Part shown: positions 6,931 through 11,299 of the stretch, one piece after another
Numbering within the stretch: position 1 is the stretch's first letter
Layout: the number at the start of each line of letters is the position of its first letter
NCBI GenBank assembly: GCA_944393165.1
Contig: CALXZF010000084.1
Location: 1 to 11,299, forward strand
Direction: 5' to 3'
Source of the DNA: an uncultured Clostridia bacterium
Lineage (GTDB): Bacteria; Bacillota_A; Clostridia; TANB77; CAG-508
Length of the DNA: 11,299 bases
Made by a program: the position numbers and the translations under genes
Notes under the pieces: generated by a model
Told to the model about the DNA's origin: nothing
The model's input: only the letters and a program-made list of their open reading frames with translations
Database searches by the model: none

Positions 6931-8341
6931 ATGCTGAGAAACAAAAGAAACGAGAAAGAATTAGTAGGGAGAGAGAAGAATATGCAAAGCAAAGTAACAA
7001 AGCTAAGGAAAGATACCGGTATAACATTAATTGCGTTAGTAATCACAATATTAGTATTAATCATTTTAGCTGTAGTAGCAATAAACATGGCATTTGGAGA
7101 TAATGGCCTTATAAACAGAGCTGAAGAGGCAGGAGATTATTATGCAAATGACACTGCATATACAGATGAATCGATTGCAAATGTAGATAGTTATATAAGT
7201 GGAGTATTAGGAAAATATGATGCAACAGAGCAAGAGCCAACACCAATAGCAAATTTAATAGATAAAGCAGAAACAGCAGAAAAAGAAGAATACACATTAA
7301 AAGTAGTTGATGATAGTGCAGACGGAGAAGAAGAAATTTTTTATATTCCTGGAGGATTTTACTTAGGCGGATTAAACGCAGACGGAGTACTTGAAGTAAC
7401 AACAGAAGTAGATGAAGGAATAGTAATTACAGACGGAACAAATGAATTTGTATGGGTTCCTGTAGATAGTACATCATTAGGAAAAATGTATGATACAAGT
7501 GCATCAAATACACCATTAAGTTCAAGTGATTTAGGAGAAGAAGAAACAACAACAAATGTGTATAGTAAGTTAAGAGGCATAACATCAGGAGTGCCAGGAA
7601 CAAATTCTGGCTATAGAGAGCCAGACATATTAACGGATAGCACATCTGGAGATGCAAGTACAACAGCAAATAGAGGAATAAATTTATTAAAAAGTGAATT
7701 AGGATACACTGGAAGTAATGAAGAAATATTAAAAAATTTTGCACAAGACATGGTAAATGAATATAGTGCAACATATGAAAGTATAGCGAAATATGGAGGT
7801 TTTTATATAGGAAGATATGAATTAACAGAAACAGACGGAAAGCCAACAATAAAAAGAAACCAACCAGTATTAACAGCAGCAAATGAAAACTATACGACAT
7901 GGTACGGATTAAAGAAAGCATGTAGTGAAGTAGTAACAAATAGCCAATATGCACAAAGTGAAATGATATATGGAAATCAATGGGACGAAGTAATGGACTG
8001 GTTAAAGCAAACGGAATTTGTAGATGACCCAACTCTAGTAGATAGTAATTCAAGTAGTTGGGGAAACTATAGCAATAGTTCAGAAAATGCTGCAATAGAA
8101 GGAGCAGGTAGTCCACAAAATGCAGGATTTAGTGACTACTGGTCAGCAAATAATATATACGACCTAGCCGGAAATTATTGGGATTGGACCCAAGAAGCGT
8201 ACAACATCAATCTTCGAATTCTTCGTCGGAGGCTATTACTACATTTCTGGTTCTAGCTATCCGGCTTCCTACTGCCCTAGTGACAGTCCATATTATTCCT
8301 ATGGAACCTACTCTGCTCGTGCAGCATTGTATGTCAAGTAA
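6931..8341 (+). CDS. prepilin-like protein with C-terminal FGE-sulfatase (C-type-lectin-fold) domain, +1 frameshift
   Basis: The N-terminus is basic, then has DTG-ITLIALVITILVLIILAVVAI near residues 29-54: a type IV prepilin cleavage and methylation motif and transmembrane helix, followed by GDNGLINRAEEA as in clostridial pilin-like proteins. The middle (SIAKYGGFYIGRYELTET, WYGLKKACSEV, MIYGNQWDEVMDWL) and end (NIYDLAGNYWDWTQEA) are formylglycine-generating-enzyme family motifs, here probably a binding fold and not an enzyme. The zero frame ends at 8256 in unrelated LLLHFWF; skipping C8227 gives RILR-GGYYYISGSSYPAS and ends ARAALYVK at TAA 8339-8341, the usual family ending. The joined product has 469 residues. 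GGGGGA precedes ATG 6931; ATG 6982, with GGGAGAG upstream, would give a shorter leader more typical of prepilins. The product is likely exported and surface-held. Confidence 0.82.
8178..8341 (+). other. candidate DGR variable region
   Basis: The last ~160 bases of the FGE-fold gene differ in style from the rest: about 44% GC over 8201-8340 by hand count, with TAC, TCC, CCT, GCT, CGT and TGC codons in place of the ACA/GCA/AGT upstream. They encode the Tyr/Ser/Asn-rich tail of a C-type-lectin fold, where DGR variable regions lie, and many codons (TAC AAC ATC AAT CTT) look like substituted AAY. A palindrome follows directly. No reverse transcriptase or template repeat is in the window, so this would be a remote target. 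Confidence 0.5.
8224..8230 (+). other. +1 frameshift site 2: CGT-CGG-A before the GG of RGG
   Basis: Zero-frame codons are CTT CGT CGG AGG CTA. Skipping C8227 gives CTT CGT GGA GGC TAT, Leu-Arg-Gly-Gly-Tyr, matching the RGG pattern usual at this point of the family. The zero-frame codon is CGG, here followed by AGG. Skipping a neighbouring base would give Arg-Arg-Gly, so the exact base is less certain than at site 1. Confidence 0.8.
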
Positions 8342-8375
8342 AATTTTGCGAGCACTCGATGTGCGAGCAAAATTT
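8341..8375. repeat. hairpin directly after the stop codon, with tandem G-A mismatches
   Basis: AAATTTTGC (8341-8349) pairs with GCAAAATTT (8367-8375). Inside, GCAC (8352-8355) pairs with GTGC (8361-8364) around loop TCGAT. The two stems are joined by opposed GA/GA dinucleotides (8350-8351, 8365-8366), which can form sheared pairs. The stem begins on the last base of the stop codon and no T tract follows, so it is not an ordinary terminator. In the Bordetella phage DGR a palindrome just after the variable region is needed for efficient target recognition, and this one has that position. Confidence 0.75.
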
Positions 8376-8424
8376 CATAATCAGATATAATAGTACGATT
8401 TAGTATGAAAACATAACAAGACAT

Positions 8425-8451
8425 GGGACAAGGGGACGGAGCAATTGTCCC
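8425..8451. repeat. REP-like short palindrome
   Basis: GGGACAA (8425-8431) pairs with TTGTCCC (8445-8451) around a GC-richer loop, and another GGGAC follows at 8466-8470. Clusters of GGGAC/GTCCC palindromes are common interspersed repeats in clostridial genomes, from general knowledge. Copy number cannot be judged from one window. Confidence 0.4.
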
Positions 8452-8457
8452 AAAACT

Positions 8458-8490
8458 GAGACGGTGGGACAGACCTAACCGTCTCTTTTT
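8458..8490 (+). terminator. Rho-independent terminator
   Basis: GAGACGGT (8458-8465) pairs perfectly with ACCGTCTC (8478-8485), loop of 12, followed by TTTTT (8486-8490). It lies about 115 bases after the FGE-fold gene and probably ends its transcript. Confidence 0.85.
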
Positions 8491-8566
8491 AAGCTGAAAT
8501 TGCTAAGGTCGTCAAAAATGTGAGGATTACATAGTGTAAGGGCGGACCTTGAAAAAATAGTAGATT
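8491..8566. other. non-coding stretch with weak hairpins
   Basis: AAGGTC (8505-8510) is complementary to GACCTT (8545-8550), enclosing TTACA-TAG-TGTAA (about 8526-8538). It could fold as a small RNA but is weak; no gene is seen. Confidence 0.25.
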
Positions 8567-8616
8567 TTGTATAATATGGTGTGCTTATTTTATATTTTAC
8601 ACACCATATTATACAA
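8567..8616. repeat. perfect 17-bp inverted repeat
   Basis: The arm at 8567-8583 (TTGTATAATATGGTGTG) is exactly complementary to 8600-8616 across a 16-base AT-rich spacer. No T tract follows the right arm. It could be an operator, a recombination site, or a remnant of an element's ends; it lies about 130 bases before the flavin reductase gene. Confidence 0.8.
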
Positions 8617-8663
8617 GCTTGAGTGTAAAATAGAATGGAGATATATGTAGTTATTAAAAATTT

Positions 8664-8694
8664 TTGCCATAAAACATCTGGTGCAAATTATAAT
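8664..8694 (+). promoter_or_regulatory. promoter of the flavin reductase gene
   Basis: TTGCCA (8664-8669), a 19-base spacer and TATAAT (8689-8694). The spacer is longer than the usual 17, so activator dependence is possible. Confidence 0.5.
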
Positions 8695-8747
8695 TTTGTG
8701 ATATAGTACTAATGTATTTAAAGTTTATTTTTAAAGGAGGAATTATC

Positions 8748-9320
8748 ATGAAAAAAGATTTAGGTGTAAAGCCATTTTTGTTTCCAATGCCAGTTTTAAT
8801 GATTGCAACATATGGAGAAAATGATAAAGTAGATGTAATGAACATGGCATGGGGAGGAATTTGTGATAATAATAAAGTAGCATTAAATATAACAGAAACA
8901 CATAAAACAGCCGAAAACATAAAAAATAGAGGAGCTTTTACAATAAGTGTTGCAGATGTACCACATTTGGAAGAATCAGACTTCTTTGGAACAGCTTCTG
9001 GAAACACAATGGAAGATAAATTTGAAAGAAGTGGAATGCATGCTGTAAAAAGCACAAGAGTAGACGCACCGGTTATCGAAGAATATCCAATTACACTAGA
9101 GTGCAAAGTTGCAAAAATCCAAAATGATGAATTTGGATTCAGGGTTATTGGAGAAATAGTAAATGTACTAGCAGACGAAAATGTTCTAGACGAAAAAGGA
9201 AAAGTAGACCCTACAAAATTAAATGCTTTTGTTTTTGACCAATTCCAAAATGGATATTATAAGATTGGAGAAAAAGTTGGTCAGGCTTGGAGCAGTGGAA
9301 TGAAATTTATGAATAAATAA
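8748..9320 (+). CDS. flavin reductase family protein (FMN-binding split barrel)
   Basis: A 190-residue soluble protein of the flavin reductase-like/DIM6-NTAB family. The start of the fold is FLFPMPVLMIATYGENDKVDVMNMAWGG, followed by NNKVALNITETHKTAENIKNRGAFTISVA (FMN-phosphate side) and EYPITLECKVAKI; it ends GQAWSSGMKFMNK. Such proteins bind FMN and reduce flavin with NAD(P)H or act as small flavoprotein electron carriers; the partner is unknown. AAAGGAGG just before ATG 8748 decides the start over an upstream ATG at 8712, which has no ribosome binding site. It has its own promoter and terminator, so it is monocistronic. No frame problem. Confidence 0.9.
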   Translation: MKKDLGVKPFLFPMPVLMIATYGENDKVDVMNMAWGGICDNNKVALNITETHKTAENIKNRGAFTISVADVPHLEESDFFGTASGNTMEDKFERSGMHAVKSTRVDAPVIEEYPITLECKVAKIQNDEFGFRVIGEIVNVLADENVLDEKGKVDPTKLNAFVFDQFQNGYYKIGEKVGQAWSSGMKFMNK

Positions 9321-9326
9321 TAAAAT

Positions 9327-9364
9327 AAAATTACTTTATACTTTTGTATAGAGTAATTTTTGTT
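9327..9364 (+). terminator. Rho-independent terminator after flavin reductase
   Basis: A 15-bp stem (9327-9341 with 9346-9360, one G-U pair) with a TTTT loop; the right arm ends in a T run. It is symmetrical enough to work on both strands. Confidence 0.85.
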
Positions 9365-9383
9365 TAAAAAATAAAAAATAGTA

Positions 9384-9416
9384 TTGACTTGGAGCCGACT
9401 CTAAGTGATATATAAT
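9384..9416 (+). promoter_or_regulatory. MerR-type promoter with operator dyad
   Basis: TTGACT (9384-9389) and TATAAT (9411-9416) are 21 bases apart, or 19 if TATATA (9409-9414) is the -10 box: longer than normal, as in MerR-activated promoters. Between them lies CTTGGAG-N4-CTCTAAG (9388-9405), a 7-4-7 dyad with one mismatch. MerR proteins untwist such overlong spacers to activate. The AdhR-like regulator at the end of this operon is the obvious candidate ligand. Confidence 0.75.
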
Positions 9417-9467
9417 AAATAGCGGAAATGTTTTATAACAAAATATATAAAGAAAGAGGGAATTTAA

Positions 9468-10589
9468 ATGGCATATTTAGGAGAAGAGATTAAAAAATTA
9501 GGATTTGGACTTATGAGATTACCACAAAAAGACGGAAAAATTGATATTGAACAAACAAAAGTAATGGTTGACCACTTTTTAGATGCGGGTTTCACATATT
9601 TTGATACAGCATGGGCATATGCAGGAAGTGAAGACGCTATAAGACAAGCACTTGTGGAAAGATACCCAAGAGAGAAATTTCAACTTGCAACTAAAAATGC
9701 TGCATGGATTAATTGCAAGACTAGAGAAGAAGCCATTGCTCAGTTTGAAACTTCTTTAAAACAAACAGGAGCAGGATATTTTGACTTTTATTTATTACAT
9801 AATCTAGGAGAATCTAGAACAAAAGTATTCGATGATTTTGATATGTGGAATTGGATAAAAGAGAAAAAAGAAGAAGGAAAAATAAAACATATGGGATTTT
9901 CATTCCACTCAACACCAGAAGCTTTGGATGAAATTTTAACAAAACACCCAGAAATGGAATTTGTTCAACTTCAAATAAATTATGCCGACTGGGAGAACCA
10001 TGCAATTCAATCGAGAAGATGTTATGAAGTGGCAAGAAAACATGGAAAGCCAGTAATTATTATGGAACCAGTAAAAGGAGGAATGCTTGCAACTCCACCT
10101 GAACCAGTTCAAGAAGTATTTAAAAAAGCTGATAAAAATGCATCTTTTGCATCATGGGCTATTAAATTTGCTGCAAGTTTAGATGGAGTAATTACAGTTT
10201 TATCTGGAATGAGTAATATAGAGCAAATGGATGACAATATTTCATATATGAAAGATTTCAATGGCTTAACTGATGAAGAAAGTAAAGTAATTGATGAAGC
10301 TCAAAGAGTTTTAAATAGTATTCCTCTAATTCCATGTACAACATGAAATTACTGTGCAAAAGTATGCCCAATGAACATTGGAATTTCAGGCTCTTTTACT
10401 GCAATGAATTATTTGACTTTGTATGGAAATAAACCTGCTGCAAAACATCAAGAGGATTTGTTAGTTGACAGGAAAGGCAAAAAATCAGCCGCAGAATGTG
10501 TTAAATGTGGTAGATGTGAAGAAGTTTGTCCTCAACATATTAAAATAAGAGAGGAATTAGAAAAAGTAAGTGCTGCTTTAGGAGAATAG
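9468..10589 (+). CDS. aldo/keto reductase with C-terminal 4Fe-4S domain, in-frame UGA at a cluster Cys
   Basis: A 373-codon gene if UGA 10344-10346 is read through, the normal length for ferredoxin-tailed aldo/keto reductases. The TIM barrel carries the catalytic tetrad Asp46 and Tyr51 (FDTAWAYAGS), Lys76 (ATKNAAW) and His111 (LLHN) for NAD(P)H-dependent carbonyl reduction. Then comes IPCTT-UGA-NYCAKVCP (residues 288-301): the spacing is CxxUxxCxxxCP, so UGA sits on the second Cys. About 80 intact codons follow, with a second cluster CVKCGRCEEVCP (344-355), to TAG 10587-10589. Conservation beyond the UGA argues against old decay. Selenocysteine, or UGA read as Cys, would give the full protein; otherwise the product ends after residue 292 without clusters. 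ATG 9468 has GAGGG upstream. It is cotranscribed with the MerR gene. Confidence 0.88.
10344..10346 (+). other. in-frame UGA codon, candidate selenocysteine or Cys recoding
   Basis: UGA replaces the second Cys of a CxxCxxCxxxCP motif, one base from either Cys codon. No gene I accept in this window ends in TGA (7 TAA, 4 TAG). A single nonsense mutation or base-call error is the alternative. Confidence 0.7.
10368..10381 (+). promoter_or_regulatory. SECIS-like hairpin after the UGA
   Basis: CCAAT (10368-10372) pairs with ATTGG (10377-10381) around loop GAAC. The loop begins 27 bases after the UGA and has G in its first position. As I remember the bacterial SECIS model (stem of at least 4 bp, G in the first two loop bases, loop roughly 16-37 bases from UGA), it fits. 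A 5-bp stem is weak and can occur by chance; no selenocysteine machinery gene is in the window. Confidence 0.4.
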
Positions 10590-10631
10590 ACAAAAACTTT
10601 ACTAGAAGGAAAGCAGAGAGGAAGAAAAAAT

Positions 10632-11012
10632 ATGACAATAGCAGAAGTAAGTAAAAAATATAATTTAACACAAGACACAATAAGATATTATGAAAGAATA
10701 GGACTTTTGACTAGAATACCCAGAAATAAAAACGGAATTAGAGATTTTGATGAAGAATCATGTAGGTGGATAGAGTTTATAAAATGTATGAGAGATGCTG
10801 GAATGGAAATTGAAATACTACTTAAATATGTTACTCTCTTTAGACAAGGAAAAGATACAGTAGCTCAAAGGAAAGAGCTATTAGAAGAGCAAAGAAGAAA
10901 ATTACTTGACAAACAGAAGAAAATAAATGAAACACTTGATAGATTAAATTATAAAATCAAGTTATATGATGAAATGGAGTCAGGTAAAATGGATGACAAT
11001 ATTTGGCTATAA
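10632..11012 (+). CDS. MerR-family regulator, AdhR-like
   Basis: A 126-residue regulator. Residues 1-70 form the MerR winged helix (TIAEVSKKYNLTQDTIRYYERIGLL, then NKNGIRDFDEE), followed by a long antiparallel coiled-coil dimerisation helix rich in Lys/Glu (about 78-118). There is no C-terminal metal or drug domain. Cys44 and Cys52 are present; Cys52 is in the position of the Cys52 that Bacillus subtilis AdhR needs to sense reactive aldehydes, so an electrophile or redox sensor is likely (inference). It follows the aldo/keto reductase by 42 bases with AGAGAGGAAG upstream, so it is probably in the same operon, and the promoter of that operon carries a matching dyad. Stop is TAA. Confidence 0.88.
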   Translation: MTIAEVSKKYNLTQDTIRYYERIGLLTRIPRNKNGIRDFDEESCRWIEFIKCMRDAGMEIEILLKYVTLFRQGKDTVAQRKELLEEQRRKLLDKQKKINETLDRLNYKIKLYDEMESGKMDDNIWL

Positions 11013-11104
11013 TATGCTTTTTATTAATCATGAAAGTATGGAATAAGTTAATTTACAAAAAGTATAACTATGGAAAATTATAAATAAAGATAATGGAGGA
11101 AGAC

Positions 11105-11299
11105 ATGAAAACATTATATTTTGATTGCTCAAGTGGAATAAGTGGTAACATGACACTTGGAGCATTACTAGAAATAGTCGGTGATGACAATTATTTATTA
11201 AATGAATTAAAAAAACTAAATGTTGAAGGATATAGGATAGAAATTTCAAACAAAGTCAAAAATGGAATAACTGGTAAATATGTTGATGTAATATTAGAT
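11105..11299 (+). CDS. larC: LarC, nickel-pincer cofactor biosynthesis protein, N-terminal part
   Basis: 65 codons from ATG 11105 to the window edge, open throughout, with GGAGGA at 11095-11100. It begins MKTLYFDCSSGISGNMTLGALLE, the characteristic start of LarC (DUF111), and continues LLNELKKLNVEGYRIEI and NGITGKYVDV. LarC is a CTP-dependent cyclometallase that inserts nickel into the pincer nucleotide cofactor of lactate racemase and relatives. In lactobacilli LarC is known to be made by programmed frameshifting (LarC1/LarC2); that point of the gene lies outside this window. The first residues usually read CFSGISGDM; here they read CSSGISGNM. Confidence 0.85.
   Translation, partial: MKTLYFDCSSGISGNMTLGALLEIVGDDNYLLNELKKLNVEGYRIEISNKVKNGITGKYVDVILD

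Noticed and set aside
7109..8116. Long minus-strand ORFs opposite the FGE-fold gene
   Set aside because: Leu/Tyr/His-rich shadow translations of an A-rich coding strand; no start signals or domains.
8178..8390. 70-codon plus-strand ORF across the end of the FGE-fold gene
   Set aside because: It is a different frame of the variable tail; the family end (ARAALYVK) is in the other frame, reached by the +1 shift.
8491..8747. Template repeat or retroelement RNA of a DGR
   Set aside because: No stretch there resembles the 8178-8341 tail with extra adenines, and no reverse transcriptase motif is present nearby.
8654..9106. 150-codon minus-strand ORF opposite flavin reductase
   Set aside because: Antisense shadow; the plus-strand gene has family motifs and a strong ribosome binding site.
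10344..10346. Genome-wide TGA-to-Trp or TGA-to-Gly code
   Set aside because: Only one in-frame TGA occurs in the coding sequence of this window and it is at a Cys position; Trp is written TGG throughout and Gly GGN.
10371..10589. Separate ferredoxin gene starting at ATG 10371
   Set aside because: No ribosome binding site, it begins inside the first cluster motif, and the same frame continues from the aldo/keto reductase whose family has exactly this tail.

Overview
The window is a low-GC chromosomal segment of Clostridia type. It is rich in AAA/GAA/ATA codons, has GGAGG-type ribosome binding sites, sigma-A promoters and hairpin/T-tract terminators. Gene content (YtrA-type GntR regulator with a small ABC-2 exporter, cytosolic alpha-amylase, ferredoxin-tailed aldo/keto reductase, LarC, prepilin-like formylglycine-generating-enzyme-fold protein) suggests an uncultured anaerobic, probably gut, Firmicute. 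That is inference. No rRNA, tRNA, CRISPR array or transposase gene is visible.

Layout. 1-417: 3' part of a cupin gene and its terminator. 420-2500: GntR regulator, ABC ATPase and ABC-2 permease in one operon. 2522-4070: cytosolic GH13 alpha-amylase on the minus strand. 4189-5962: long-chain acyl-CoA synthetase. 5963-6180: MITE-like palindrome bounded by an 8-bp direct repeat. 6212-6510: small unknown cysteine-containing ORF carrying an (AG)10 microsatellite. 6931-8375: prepilin-like/FGE-fold protein whose C-terminus and downstream hairpin look like the target of a diversity-generating retroelement (DGR). 8376-8747: palindromes and a terminator. 8748-9361: flavin reductase. 9384-11012: aldo/keto reductase with two 4Fe-4S motifs plus a MerR regulator of AdhR type, behind a MerR-type promoter. 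11105-end: start of larC.

The most striking content is possible recoding. Three well-conserved genes (ABC ATPase, amylase, FGE-fold protein) each need one +1 frameshift. At each site the extra base is a C directly before a Gly codon, so the zero frame reads CGG at the shift and the quadruplet CGGN lies where the family has Gly. I scanned the other genes by eye and found no in-frame CGG. Separately, the aldo/keto reductase has an in-frame UGA exactly at the second Cys of a CxxCxxCxxxCP cluster motif, with a bacterial-SECIS-like hairpin downstream. All 11 gene ends I accept are TAA (7) or TAG (4), none TGA. The ABC ATPase also has an in-frame TAA before an A tract. Sequencing or assembly error, or gene decay, must be excluded first, but the shared form of the three frameshifts is hard to explain by random error.

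How the genes work together. The regulator, ATPase and permease form a self-regulated YtrA-like exporter unit. The MerR protein probably controls the promoter of its own operon and so the redox enzyme in front of it. The remaining genes are separate metabolic units (starch or glycogen breakdown, fatty-acid activation, nickel-pincer cofactor synthesis).
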